From: Xylogone sp. PMI_703 | Lineage: Eukaryota > Ascomycota > Leotiomycetes | Direction: 5' to 3' | Assembly (NCBI GenBank): GCA_021399445.1 | Contig: JAJTUQ010000005.1 | Span: 868,001 to 932,000, forward strand | Length of the DNA: 64,000 nt | Shown: positions 1 to 11,285 of the stretch, piece by piece | Layout: each line of letters opens with the position of its first letter | Position numbering within the stretch: position 1 is the stretch's first letter | Notes under the pieces: model-generated | Told to the model about the DNA's origin: nothing | The model's database searches: none | The model's input: only the letters and a program-made list of their open reading frames with translations | Made by a program: the position numbers and the translations under genes

Positions 1-16
1 TTTCCGGGATGAATCT

Positions 17-1153
17 TTACTTTCTTCTTCCTCTGTCCTTTCTCCCGGTCTCCAACAGCCTCAGCTTCTTTCGATATCTGTCGCCAATTTCTGGAGCTCC
101 AGTATCCCGTGGGCCATCTTCAATTGCTCTCTTGCGGCTCTTCTCAAGCACACTTCTCCCCTCACCACTCTTCCGGGCGGTTAATCGTTCGATCCTATCT
201 GCACCAGCGCCAAGTCCTCTCCATTCCTCGCCACCAAATCCAAGTGCATCTTGTCGTCTTCCCTTCGCTTTCTTGGCGCGTTCCTTTTTGGTCTCCTTTG
301 GCAATCTCACATAGTTTGTTTCTTCGTATTCTCTTCGTTCCCTTTGTTCCGCGCGCTCCTTCTCGCTCATTCCGCGCCGTCCTCCAGCGACAATTGTGCT
401 TCCTATACTAGGTTCCGCAATAGGAGCAGACGAGAGTTCAGTTGCAACGAATTCATCCAGTGTAGCGGACTTATGAGGTTTGCGCTCGGCGCGGGTGGCT
501 CGTTCCGTGGTGGGCATTGCTGTAGCCGCAATGCGGGGTGGTCTATACACACCACTGCTAGAAGTTCTTGAGTCCTCCTCTGCATAATCGTTCACAATCG
601 GACGAACAAGGGATGATGGATTAGGTCGGTATTGCAAGTCACTGATTTCCTCTCCAACCTTCGAAGAGGCGATGGCATCCTCATCGCTCTCCTCGTCGGA
701 TTCCTCAGAATCTTCAGACACCTCTTCATCGCTAGACCGCGCATCCACTGTCTTCTTCTTCTTCTCTAGTATAGGTGTTGGAGCCGCTGCTCGAGCAGCA
801 TCATCAGCGGCACGTAGGACTTTATCAATCTGGTATTTTAGGCGGTTTTCTAAAGGCCGGACACCCTTCTCAATATATATACGTAACTCCACCAACTTTT
901 TGACTACTTGGTCATTGATATTCAATTCCGAATCTTCTACATTACTGTTCCTATTCCGATGTCGAAGCTTTAGAAGTATTAGAAACGCTAGATTTTGTAA
1001 ATAGCTGAGTAGCAGCTCGTTTTTGACATCCAGAAGAGAAATTCCGTCTGCGGGAGGAATAGTGGTAGAAGAGTCAGGCACTGATTCAATGGCAGATGAC
1101 AGCGATTGCGTAAGTGTATTCAATAGTGCCGGAAGAGAAGTTTCAACTGCCAT
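17..1153 (-). CDS. LCP5: Lcp5/neuroguidin, Sas10/Utp3/C1D family U3 snoRNP-associated protein
   Basis: Single exon, 378 aa, close to yeast Lcp5 (about 357 aa). The family associates with the U3 snoRNP and acts in 18S pre-rRNA processing in the nucleolus. The N-terminal helical region (about residues 1-110) fits the Sas10/C1D domain and includes KYQIDKVLRAADDAARAA. A Ser/Asp/Glu-rich acidic linker follows. Then comes the family hallmark DLQYRPNPSSLV near residue 175, and a Lys/Arg-rich C-terminus (KKERAKKAKGRR, RYRKKLRLLE). The frame is open upstream to 1210, but only through a TTG, so the first ATG (1153, MAVETSLPALL) is taken as the start. The gene is divergent from the nonaspanin gene at 1577. 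The family assignment rests on the YRPNP box and overall layout. Confidence 0.9.
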   Translation of the reverse strand: MAVETSLPALLNTLTQSLSSAIESVPDSSTTIPPADGISLLDVKNELLLSYLQNLAFLILLKLRHRNRNSNVEDSELNINDQVVKKLVELRIYIEKGVRPLENRLKYQIDKVLRAADDAARAAAPTPILEKKKKTVDARSSDEEVSEDSEESDEESDEDAIASSKVGEEISDLQYRPNPSSLVRPIVNDYAEEDSRTSSSGVYRPPRIAATAMPTTERATRAERKPHKSATLDEFVATELSSAPIAEPSIGSTIVAGGRRGMSEKERAEQRERREYEETNYVRLPKETKKERAKKAKGRRQDALGFGGEEWRGLGAGADRIERLTARKSGEGRSVLEKSRKRAIEDGPRDTGAPEIGDRYRKKLRLLETGRKDRGRRK

Positions 1154-1576
1154 TTTGGCCAGAAAATCCGTTTGTTGTAAAGTTTGCACCAGTTTGCGAC
1201 GGCTGGTCAAAAAACTTTAAAAGCGAACTTTTGAAGAGCTATGACTGCGGGTCAATATTTGTCCGGCTCCACAAGCTTTCTAGATCAAGCCACATTAACT
1301 TCCTTGTCTCCTGGGAAAGGGAGAGCTAGCTATGGTGCATTCGGAGCTGGAGTTGCAAGAGACTTGAGTAGGCAATTGCGAAATCTACATAGCGCCCATA
1401 AAACTCTTCCAAGGCGTGAGGATATTTTCTTCAGATATCTAGGCAACCCGATGTGTTGGTAGGGATATTGGCCAGCCTCGTGTTCGAAATTCGTAAGCTC
1501 CGCCCTCCTCAATCCTCCTATTCAATCGAATAACACAACCACCAACCCAAGCATTTCGCCTCAGTTGTCATTCAAA
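1154..1576. promoter_or_regulatory. Divergent promoter between LCP5 and EMP70-like gene
   Basis: This 423-nt spacer lies between two divergently transcribed genes and has no credible ORF. The 60 nt before the nonaspanin ATG are pyrimidine- and CA-rich (CCTCCTCAATCCTCC, ACAACCACCAACCCAAGC), which is typical of a fungal transcript leader. The start context is TTCAAAATGCG. No TATA box was recognised. Confidence 0.5.
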
Positions 1577-3569
1577 ATGCGTCTACGGGATTTCCCTCCT
1601 CCAGCAGCTTTGCTCGCTGCGCTGCTTGCATACTCCGATCTATCTGCAGCCTTTTATCTACCTGGCGTTACACCATCAACATTTGCGGAAGGCGAGTTAG
1701 TAGATCTACACGTCAACCGGCTCACACCTGTGGGTTCAATGAAAGATGGGCAACTCCATTCTACTTTCTCATATGACTATTACCATGCGGCCTTCCATTT
1801 TTGTCGGCCTCAACCGCGCCCAGAATATGTCCCTGAGAGTTTAGGCAGCATAATATTCGGTGATCGGATAATGACCTCGCCGTTTGAACTTCCAATGCTC
1901 AAAAATGAAAGTTGTAAAATTCTGTGTGAGGATAGGAAATTTGATCAAATCTCGGCGCAATTTGTCAACAAGAAGATAGCGCAAGGATATAATCTGAACT
2001 GGCTGGTAGATGGTCTTCCGGCGGGGCAATTAATCGAGGATGAGATCACCAACACAAAATTTTACAGTCAAGGTTTCAGTCTAGGAAGCAATACCGATAA
2101 GGAGATGCAATTAAACAACCACTATGATATTATAATTGACTATCATGAGTTCGGTCCCGATCAATTTCGCGTTGTTGGAGTCATTGTCCAGCCCTCTTCA
2201 CGAAAAAACTCAAAGGATGGAAACTGTGGAGCTGGAGGACCACCTTTAGTGCTCTCAGAGACAGAAGAGACTCTAGTTACATGGACCTATGGTATATTCT
2301 GGAGGCCGTCACCTACTGCGTGGGCTACTAGGTGGGACAAGTACCTACACGTCTTTGACCCTAAGATCCACTGGTTCTCACTGATCAATTCCGCCGTTAT
2401 TGTTGTCTTTTTGACCGTCACAGTCGTCTCAATTCTCCTGCGAGCACTGAGAAAGGATATTGCTCGCTACAACCGCCTGGACTCCATTAATCTCGAGGAT
2501 CTCAATTCGACATCTGCTGCAATTGAGGATGGTGTTCAAGAGGATTCTGGATGGAAGCTAGTCCATGGTGATGTCTTCCGCACACCAAGTCATCCTCTCA
2601 TTCTTAGCGTGTTTCTTGGAAATGGAGCACAGCTTTTTGTAATGACTGGTTTCACAATCGTATTTGCTCTCCTAGGCTTTCTGTCACCTTCAAATCGCGG
2701 CTCCCTTGGAACAATCATGATCTTGCTTTACACGATACTCGGTTTCATTGGTGGCTACGTATCCGCTCGTGTTTACAAGACTTTCGGTGGCGAGCAATGG
2801 AAGTTAAATATTGCACTCACTCCAGTTCTGGTTCCAGGAATCGTTTTCTCTACCTTTTTCCTCCTCAATCTCTTCCTGTGGGCTAAGGGGTCGTCAGGTG
2901 CTGTACCCTTTACTACCATGCTAGTCATTATCGGAATTTGGTTCCTGATCTCCGTCCCTCTCTCGTTCACTGGTAGCTGGGTTGGATTCCGTCAACCTGC
3001 CGTAAATCCACCCGTACGAACCAACCAAATTCCACGGCAGATTCCACCAAGCACAACATATATGAGGCCAATCCCTTCAATGCTTCTAGTCGGCATCCTC
3101 CCCTTCGGCGCAATTTTCGTCGAGCTTTACTTTATCATGTCCTCTATATGGTTCAGCAAGGTGTACTACATGTTCGGCTTCCTCTTCTTATGTTATGGCC
3201 TGATGATTATGACCTGTGCTGCTGTTACCATTCTAATGATATACTTCCTCCTTTGTAGTGAGAATTATCACTGGCACTGGAGAGCGTTCCTAACTGCAGG
3301 CGCATCCGCATTTTATGTTTTCCTAAATGCGATCATCTATTGGATTAGCAAGTTGCAGCTTGGAGGCTTTGCTGGAAGTGTGTTATATATCGGATACAGT
3401 GCTTTGATATCGTTCCTGTTCTTCATTCTCACTGGTATGTGTTGCCTATGGCTTATCCCCCCTTTGCAAATCCAGTAGTTTTTTTAACATCGTTTCCACA
3501 GGTACTATCGGATATTTTGCTAGCTGGGCGTTTGTGCACAAGATCTATGGATCTATCAAGATTGACTAA
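1577..3569 (+). CDS. EMP70: TM9SF/nonaspanin endomembrane protein (Emp70 family)
   Basis: Two exons, 1577-3434 and 3502-3569; the 67-nt intron is GTATGT..CACAG, phase 1. The product is 641 aa, close to yeast Emp70 (667 aa). The signal peptide is about residues 1-25, and the mature N-terminus FYLPGVTP is the strongly conserved start of TM9SF proteins. A lumenal domain of about 250 aa follows, then one membrane helix (VIVVFLTVTVVSILL), a cytosolic loop and a block of eight helices to the end. The C-terminus KIYGSIKID carries the KxD/E-type signal that retains nonaspanins in the Golgi through COPI. The family acts in Golgi/endosome membrane sorting, adhesion and metal homeostasis. Without the intron the frame ends in a short non-homologous tail; splicing restores GTIGYFASWAFVHKIYGSIKID in pieces typical of the family. 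Confidence 0.94.
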
Positions 3570-4403
3570 AACAGCTACTGTGCTAAAGCAGGCAAAGCGA
3601 TGAGGATTATGATAATGCCGCAGCTAGAGAGGCGACTGATTTCTTGTAACAACATTGAAGAAGGGTGTCATTCTGGTGGATCGTTTTTGAAGAAATTTCT
3701 TTGCCCTGGGTATTACTTTATTTGGGGGGTTCAAGGATAAAATTAAATCAGGGCTAGGTTTCGAGATATTCTTCGAAAGTTATAGAATTAACGACTTTTT
3801 GTTTTACCATTACAAGTCTCTTAATGTTTTCCCTGGTAATGGCAGTGAAAATATATATTATTCTTTGCTGATCTCAATAGATTTCATCAATCAAACAGAC
3901 AAGAGGTATCCATAGTTATCAGTCCAAAGAAGAGAAATACATGCATACGCAGGTAAGGAACAGCTAGTATATTCTTAGTTCGTATTTCGCACGCATTCTA
4001 TTTCGTTTCAAGTTCTGTCATATTTCTCTTCCTCATCTTCTCTTTCGTTTCGTCACAAGGCTTGTTCTTTTGTACCAGCAGATATACCACCCCAGATTTC
4101 ATTCCATTTCGTAGCAGATGCGTCATTCATACCAGCACCTCTTTAAAAACAAGGGAAATGGACGTATCGATATTCTCTCAAACATCAACTCCCAACAAAG
4201 TTCAATGATTTCTGGTCTGAGTTCGCTATACCATTCAATCGGCGCGCACTTCCTCCATGAACACGTATTCCACGAACATTGCCAAGATACGCTCAATCGG
4301 AGAGACAAAAAGAAACAAAGAAATAACACCGTCCAGGGCTAGATTGACTGGATATCGCAAAGTCAAACTCTTCAGGAAACCAAAAAAAGGTCAAACACTC
4401 CAC
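3570..4403. other. Convergent 3' intergenic region (EMP70 / NCS1)
   Basis: This 834-nt AT-rich spacer holds the 3' UTRs of two convergent genes. The short ORFs on both strands have no recognisable domain and no coding-like composition. I see no gene or RNA in it. Confidence 0.5.
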
Positions 4404-5750
4404 TCAAACGAGGCCGTCGTAGAGCGAAAGCGCCGACACAATAGTCTCATCGCGTTTGCTTCCTTCTTTGAATTCCTCCATGTCCAAACTACCATTCTCA
4501 TCCTTGTCCATCATGCGGAAGATTTTCTTTACGCGCTTCTCAGGGGTATCTTCATCTGCAGGGAGTTTTACCATTGATCCGACCTATGAGCGAAGGCAGT
4601 GTGGTCAGTTATGGCTTTCATGCTTTTTGAGTTGTCATTTGAGGCTGTGTTGTGGGGCTAGGCAACGAGGCTTAGGCTAGTGTTGCCGGGATGGCGGAAG
4701 GCGCAAGGAGAGATAGTTAAACGGGAAGTAGCCTTTATGAACGCCAGACTTACCATTTTATAAATCGCTTCTACGATAGCTAACATTTCATCATAACTGA
4801 TCTTTCCATCTCCGTCGATATCGTAGAGTTGGAAAGCCCAGTCAAGCTTGTCTTCCATCTTGCCTCTACTTGTAACGCTCAATGCACAAATGAATTCTTT
4901 GAAATCAATAGAGCCTGATTTATCGCTGTCGAAAACATTGAATACATAATCTGCGAATGATGATGGATCCCCGAACGGGAAGAATTGACGGTAGATCTTC
5001 TGAAATTCTTCCTTGGTGAGCATCCCAGATGGGCAGTCCTTCAGGAAACCTGATCCGAATCAGTCATGCTACTTAGGGAAATCCATGCACAGAAATGGGC
5101 GAGTATTACCCTTGTACCATTGCTGTAGCTCCTTCTTGTCAAAGTGTGTCGATCTTTGAAGTTCATTGAGTTGCTCCTGAGAGAGCTTTGACTGCCTTCA
5201 TCCACCCGTTAGCTCATCTCCAGGAGTCTCAGGTTCATCGTCCTCAAAAGAGTATCATAAAAAGATGTTCAATAGTCTATTGAACATTGCAATGGCCCTA
5301 TCACTTGACAAAGGGATTCGCACAAGCCTGAGCGCTGCGCAATGAGTGATATTCGGCGACCACGATGGATGCGATATATTAGTTCCCGGAGTGTTCCCCC
5401 ATGGAAAACCTCTCCTGGCGGAGGCATAACAGAGTGAAGAGCTATTGGGTACTGTCGCTTGCCATTGACGCACTCTTTGGTCTTGGTATGTGGAATGCTT
5501 GGCAAGTTTGGTGCAAAGTGAAGATTGTTGGAATCCCTCCTCTTTCCTGCGCTTGACTATAAGGAACCAAGGGCCTGGAAATATTCTGTTATAAGGATCT
5601 ATTTCTTGGGCGCTTCAAGATTTCCGGAGCTCGTTGCCATCGATATAGTGTGTCCACGTCATACGCAATTGCACGGCGTCCAAGCGCCGAGATCCTAGCT
5701 GGAACACAAAGACAAGCAAAAAAAATATCTTCAACTCACGGTTTTCCCAT
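4404..5750 (-). CDS. NCS1: Neuronal calcium sensor 1 / frequenin
   Basis: Four exons on the minus strand: 5740-5750, 5110-5195, 4754-5049 and 4404-4583. The product is 190 aa, exactly the usual NCS-1 length. It starts [13 protein letters not shown], with Gly2 available for N-myristoylation. EF-hand 1 is degenerate (KDCPSG). EF-hands 2 ([13 protein letters not shown]), 3 ([13 protein letters not shown]) and 4 ([13 protein letters not shown]) have complete calcium-binding loops. The family activates the phosphatidylinositol 4-kinase Pik1 and supports calcium tolerance and growth. The first exon codes only for MGKP-; its donor is CC|GTGAGT and the matching acceptor AAG|GCAG keeps frame. Intron 1 is 544 nt, far longer than the other introns here (60 and 170 nt in this gene), and contains a 23-nt palindrome (5265-5287). 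Confidence 0.95.
5265..5287. repeat. Near-perfect 23-nt palindrome inside NCS1 intron 1
   Basis: The arms ATGTTCAATAG (5265-5275) and CTATTGAACAT (5277-5287) are exact reverse complements around a single central T. It lies in the unusually long first intron of NCS1. Its function is unknown; a dimeric transcription-factor site is one possibility. Confidence 0.7.
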
Positions 5751-7709
5751 CTTGTTCTCCTTCCTTGCTCTTTGATTATCCTATATCGATAGTACGGATT
5801 TCACCAGGGCACAATGCTATGCGAAGAGCTGCGGGGCTGGCGGGTTCTCTATATCTTGCAGGTGCCATCAGAAAAGTGAAAAGAAAGGAAAAGTAAGAAG
5901 CAAGGAAAACTGACATACAATGTAACTCTTTGTACAAGTCTTTTGCTGAAGACCGATACCCGTCTTTAACCAGCACGCGCACAGTAAATGGAGGGGCTAT
6001 GCAGGTACCCAAAAGAGATGATGTCGTAGGGGCGGCTGCGCCAAAGCTCCGGTCCAAGCACGAATCTTTGTCAGGGTGGCGATGAACGGCAAGTGAGGCA
6101 GAAGCAGACCGGCGTTGTAGTCCAGCCTTGTGAGGCTATGTCGTTTCAAGGTCGATGAACAGTTGGTAGAGAGAGATCGGGCAGCTATGAGGGTAGTGTG
6201 GAGTTATGGAGAGTAGCAGTGAGGCGAAGTCCCAAGTTCATCGATCACTGCCCACGATTACCAGAGCGCTTTACAAAAGCGCGGGGCACAGTAGATCTAG
6301 GCCACCGTAATGGGGCTGTGCGGCTAGCTTATCGAGGGACTTCAGGGGCACCCAAAGAGCCGCAAGGCTGATCACGTTCTGTTGCTGCTCCTACACTTAA
6401 AATGTCTTGCATCAGTCTGCGGATGCACAACGCTCCCCGTCCTCTGCTATGACAGGCTGAGCAGGAGATCGGGTTGATGATTACCTCATCTGGCATCGTC
6501 TCAACCACGAGAGATCAAGAGTCATCACGTGTTGAATCACGTGCTCCGTCGTTCGGCACGGCTCAACCATCTTCCTATGCCATCAGCCAAGGAGGTGCCT
6601 ACGGGGGTACGCTTACCTTCCCAAAGTACGTGACAACACATATGAAGAATAATAGATTGATATAATCATTGACACTAGGGCTTTCTCAGCGGCATATCCT
6701 AATTTAACTTCACTAATGTATATCAAGGTCTGGGAACAAGTTCACTAAGAAATCCGATAAACCGCATTAGTTGAACTTGCCGAGGCGATTTTCTCTATCC
6801 CATATCGATACTCCGTACGCATGAGTCTGATATGAGTACAGTACAACTATTCGCGAATACGAATACGTACAGCCTTGCGAGCCCTGCGTAGTGCTCATCA
6901 AGTCATAGTGACCTCGCTGACTCCTGTAGGGTACAAAATAGCAAATAGTGCTGTAGCGGTTGTAGCGCTGCAAACAGCATCTGAGCCAACTAGAACGCCT
7001 ATCCAACAATACAGGAATGTAGCATTTAACCTCCGCTCTGGAGGAGAAGAAAGCTCTTTCGCCGTGTAGGCGGTATAGTGAGCTAGACGTTGAAATAGGG
7101 TCGTCTTAGCAGGTGGATCTGGTAGTCAGCACTGTCATATGGTACTCATTCATGATAAGCTATGACTATGCCGTATTGTACCAAGCACAACAATATGGCA
7201 CGTCAAGATTGAGCTTTTATTTTTCTAACTATTAACTGCCTAATGTAATATTACTTACTAACTAAAAATATATACAATAACCACCGGTACCATTATTTAC
7301 AACACGATGATTTTTAAGGTGTCATAATTTTAGATGACAGTGCCTTCGTAAGCCAGTCCGAGAGCTTCAAGGACCCCTGGATCTCGGGCTCGGGCTTTCG
7401 GCATTAAGCTTACATTTATCAACCGCGATAGGTCAGGCTAGGGTAGCATCAGTTAACTAGCTTGACTAGCTATGTTGGCGTACTTTGCAGACATGGAGGT
7501 TTACGACAGTACCATTGCAGCTGGACCTTCATAATATTATACTCAGAGCACGTGAACTGATTCATCAAAGTAAAGGAATTTCCCTCAAATTCTATTAAAT
7601 AGTTCTAACATATCTAACATGTAGGACAGTTGTTATTGCAAGACTGAGCTAAAAATAAAAAAAAGGAATATATCCCGAACACCGGTCATGCCCATATACG
7701 ATCTAAATA
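5751..7709. promoter_or_regulatory. NCS1 upstream region and 3' flank of the hemerythrin-like gene
   Basis: This 1959-nt spacer holds the NCS1 leader and promoter on the left and the 3' flank of the next minus-strand gene on the right. ORFs of 60-93 codons occur but none has a recognisable domain. The right half (about 7140-7700) is AT-rich. A tandem pair of ATCACGTG sites lies at 6525-6543, about 775 nt upstream of the NCS1 start. I see no gene. Confidence 0.5.
6525..6543. promoter_or_regulatory. Tandem ATCACGTG (E-box / CDEI-like) sites
   Basis: Two identical ATCACGTG octamers occur with a 12-nt period (CACGTG cores at 6526-6531 and 6538-6543). RTCACRTG is the known core for Cbf1/CDEI-type bHLH factors in fungi. 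Assignment to NCS1, the nearest downstream gene on the minus strand, is inference. Confidence 0.4.
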
Positions 7710-8600
7710 TCAAGCAAATGGCAAATCCTTTGGCATCCCCTTAGAATCGCAAGTTGAGAACCTCCAGTAGCCTTTATGCTTAGGAATAAATACCCATCGA
7801 AACATGAAACCTGCAAACCATGGCCACGGAGGCCAGTGTTTTTCATGGACGCCTTTCTCAAATGTGAAATCCATGTTTGTTACCATGAGAGGGACTTCGA
7901 ACTCCTGAAATCAAATTTAGTGACAATTCCTACGATAGACGTGGTGGCACCATCTCTTACCGTATTAGCTGCCTTTACAGCGCGGTCTGCAGTGTCTTTT
8001 TCATATTTCTTCCAGTTGATCTTATCCTCAAACTTTTCCAAGGAACTGATGAAGTCTACCTCCTCTGTCAGATGGCTAACGAGAACTGGAGCAAAATCAT
8101 CCACCAGCTCCCGAATCCTCGCGCCATTATATTTCTCCTTCCCCTCCTTTACGCTCTGGATATAGTCATCAAAAGCCTTGAGGCCTGGTTCAAAGGCACG
8201 ATGCTGCTCAATGTTCGGTTCCATGTAGTTTTCTATCCCAATATCCTTGTTCAGGATTGGATATGCAACCTCTTCTTCGGCATCATGATGGGCACGAAGT
8301 GTGAGAGACCAAGAGCTGATAAATCCCGTGAAATCCTCGACATCTTGCTTATTATCGGCATCGATGTTTTGGGCTTGCAAGTAAATAGCATTTAGAGCCC
8401 GGATGAGCACGTTATGAACCAGTGCCATTTCCGTAGCTGCATGTGATGAACCAGTCTCCTTCTCACCTTTCTATGACATAATTAAAGCATTAGAATTTCT
8501 CAGTCGAGAAAATCGAGACAATATAAGGACTCACGTCGTGTCTAACTTTGTTAGGGGTTTCAATGAGCTTGAATGGCCCATTCTGCCAGTCCCTACTCAT
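7710..8600 (-). CDS. Hemerythrin-like (HHE cation-binding) domain protein
   Basis: Three exons on the minus strand: 8535-8600, 7961-8470 and 7904 down to 7710; introns are 64 and 56 nt. The product is 256 aa. It starts MSRDWQNGPFKLIE. The hemerythrin four-helix domain spans about residues 30-185. Putative iron ligands are His in MALVHN, His-His and Glu in LRAHHDAEEE, His in NIEQHRAF and His/Glu in LVSHLTEEVDF. Reading through the last intron would end soon after in KSLSW. Splicing at GTAAGA..TTTCAG instead adds a Trp/aromatic-rich tail (EKHWPPWPWFAGFMFRW) that ends KDLPFA. Proteins of this family bind a di-iron centre and may sense or carry oxygen or nitric oxide; the substrate here is unknown. 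It is divergent from MED4. Confidence 0.88.
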
Positions 8601-9810
8601 CTTAAACGCTTGAGATTTGGTATGATTTTGGAACAGAAAATGAAATGACGGTCACTGGATGATTGTAATCGAACTTAAAACCAAAATATCATATGGAAAT
8701 GAAAAAAGACCTACTAGAACCTTGGGAAGACCCAGGTATTTATGGAGAATTCATAAAACTCAGCTCATCCTTAGCCTCCAATAATAGTTAACGTGATTAT
8801 AAAACGCCAAAATATGTGTTGTAATGCTCTATGGAGCCCGGTCATTAGTGCTGACTGAAAGGATACGGTGCCAATCTTTGGGCGCTGGCGGCACCGAAGC
8901 CGAACATGCAGAGTTGAAGCAGGGGTGGCAGTAATGGAACGACTCCTATGGATTTCTGTAATGTTGAACATTCTGTGGCTGCTTATATAACGTTATTCAA
9001 AGCAAAGTCGACTAAGCTGTGAGTCTTGGATTTGCCTGGATAAGAAGGATCACTACGCAAGTTCGGTCCGTACAGGTGCCCACAGTACCGAGAAGTACAA
9101 ATACAGTGCCTTCCTGCCAGCTAAGACACCTATCAGGCAAATCGCCGCTCCTTGTGAATTGGCTGATACAGCATCAATTAGGGATAATAATGAGTTTCTG
9201 ACTGCTCTATAGTCATTAGAAATTGTAATTACTTATGCGAATAATACGATCCCTCTTGATCGACTACGAGGTCGCCGTTACCACACTACCGCAATACCGG
9301 TACCAGGGCGGGTTGGACCGGTAATTAAACCTTAAATCCCCTGCTGCAGGCATCGGTTGCCCTATTATGACACACCAGAGCCTTATTATCGCTGTGCCCA
9401 ACTACTCTTTACTGTCTGGTCAAAATTGTGCTAACTTAGCGCCCCAGTTGCGATATGAAATCTAAAGTATAGATTATTAGCCTAGATATTGTTCAGATTT
9501 AGCTATCTGTTGTAAGGTTACATTAACCAAGAGGGATAAGCAAATAGTCCTCCAGACTTGTCGTTGCTTGTTAAGTTCATATTCAAGATATACAGGTTTT
9601 AAACAAGAGTGTAGATTTGATCGATTGCTGTTACGTAGAGCACTTGCTCGCCTGCCGTAGCAGTCAAACTCATCAAGGTAGTGGGCATGCTACCAGGTGC
9701 CTAGTGCCTAAGCGAATCCGCAAATTAGGTCAACGTCAACTAATTTTAGGCTTGGCCCGTAGCTATCCATTGTCATACAACTACCAGCGCTTGTGCACAG
9801 AGGCTTCGAC
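8601..9810. promoter_or_regulatory. Divergent region between hemerythrin-like gene and MED4
   Basis: This 1210-nt spacer has no recognisable gene. A TTATATAA element lies at 8983-8990, about 385 nt upstream of the hemerythrin-like start. The remaining ORFs are short and have no family features. Much of it is AT-rich and could include decayed repeat sequence, but I could not show this. Confidence 0.4.
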
Positions 9811-10826
9811 ATGGAGAGATACATTGATAGTCGCTTTGATCGTGTGGAAAAGGCATTGGCAACGCTCATAAATTCCATTTCAACATATAATCCGTCACCG
9901 GCCCTAGCCAACGACCTCGTCGCAGCAGATCAAGAGCTCAGTCAAGGTCTAGAAAAATGTAGGTTATATATACTCTTAGACTCCTGATCCGCCATTGCCA
10001 TGAGTTAAAGTATGGATATTGATTCTTGAGTATAGTGGCAACTCACCAGCATAATTATGCCAAAATCCAGTCACTGCGTGCCACCTCCAATGCTCTCGAC
10101 AACCAAATCCGCGAAACGCTCACTCTATTGACGGAGACACGCGCCGCTCTCATATCCACTCCCTCCACAACTTTTCCTGAGTCCACATACCCAGTATCCT
10201 ATGCGGAATTGCTGTCATATGCGCGTATGATCAGCAAGTTCACTCTTCCCAGCACATACCGCGATGTCGAAGCTAGAGCCACGACCGATGGCTCAGGCCC
10301 CGCGACAGCAGCGACAGGCAACACACCAAGAGAAGTAAAGACAGAATCCCATATTAATGGTACTGGAACCCCAATTTTAGCAACAAATGGCACAGAACGA
10401 CCTTCATCAGCAATGGATATTGACAGCGGCACACAATCGAAACCGCAGGCATCGCAAGCTACCACAACCTCACTGCCGAATGAGATCTCGCAGTGGCTGA
10501 ATCCAACTGCAAATCTTCCTTTCATTCCTTGGCCAAATGAAGAATCAATCCGTCGTGGTGCGCTGGCCGTTTTACAAGACTTGCAAGATAGAGGCATTGA
10601 CCCGGCAACGTACGACCCTGCGAAGATAGCGGAGCAGGAGGAAGAACGAAGACTAGCTGCAGAGGAAGAGGAGCGACAGAAAGAGGAGAAAGCTAGGGCA
10701 GTGGAAGAAGCTAGAAGGCTGGAGATGGAAAGGAGAGCTGCTGATAGAGCGACTTCTTTCGAGGGCAGGAGAGAGGAGAAGCCGAAGGTATTTCAACTGG
10801 AGACATTTGATGAAGATGACGACTAG
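9811..10826 (+). CDS. MED4: Mediator complex subunit 4
   Basis: Two exons, 9811-9958 and 10036-10826; the 77-nt intron is GTAGGT..TATAG, phase 1. The product is 312 aa. It starts MERYIDSRFDRVEKALATLI. The junction reads EK-L-ATHQHNYAKIQSLRATSNALDNQI, the coiled-coil core of MED4. Then comes SYAELLSYARMISKFTLP, the conserved segment with the fungal YA.RIS/MISKFT box. The C-terminal third contains NEISQWLNP, FIPWPNEESIRRGAL and a Glu/Arg-rich helix ending in an acidic FDEDDD. MED4 sits in the Mediator middle module and bridges activators to RNA polymerase II. It is convergent with the GST gene. Confidence 0.92.
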
Positions 10827-11285
10827 ATCTATTGATTTTATTTATGATACTCTATTACTAATCTCCAAGATATTTTTGGTGTGAGAATATATGACCTAAA
10901 AAGGCTACTTCACGGCATATGCATACCTCGTCTCCAAAATGGTTGTCACTCGAAAATCTCCGAGGATTGCCCTGATTCCGCAATAAGTTATGCGCACGCC
11001 TTCTTGAGTCTCTCCTCGTGAGCACATTCTAAAGTTGCCTTAGATGTGCAACAAAACTTTTGGCCAAGGTGCGCTTTTAAGGCAAGTAGCACAGCAAAAT
11101 ATTCGTGCATCCACTCACGTACAAGTGTTTTTATTATTGGTGATACCTTGTTCATAACTTATCATCTTTATCAAACGTTACCAAATTAATTATCATACAA
11201 TGTGATTATTTATTTTAATAGGCTCCTAAACTAGCTTCTGAGAGTAGTAACTATCACACAAGGCAAGTTGATTAAGACAGCACGC
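10827..11285. other. Convergent 3' intergenic region (MED4 / GST)
   Basis: This 459-nt AT-rich spacer contains the two 3' UTRs. I see no coding or structured feature in it. Confidence 0.5.

Noticed and set aside
1154..1210. LCP5 N-terminal extension of 19 codons
   Set aside because: It would need a TTG start; the ATG at 1153 begins the conserved part of the family.
7140..7700. AT-rich block as a possible RIP-mutated transposon relic
   Set aside because: No terminal repeats, no decayed transposase frame and no dinucleotide counts could be computed by eye.
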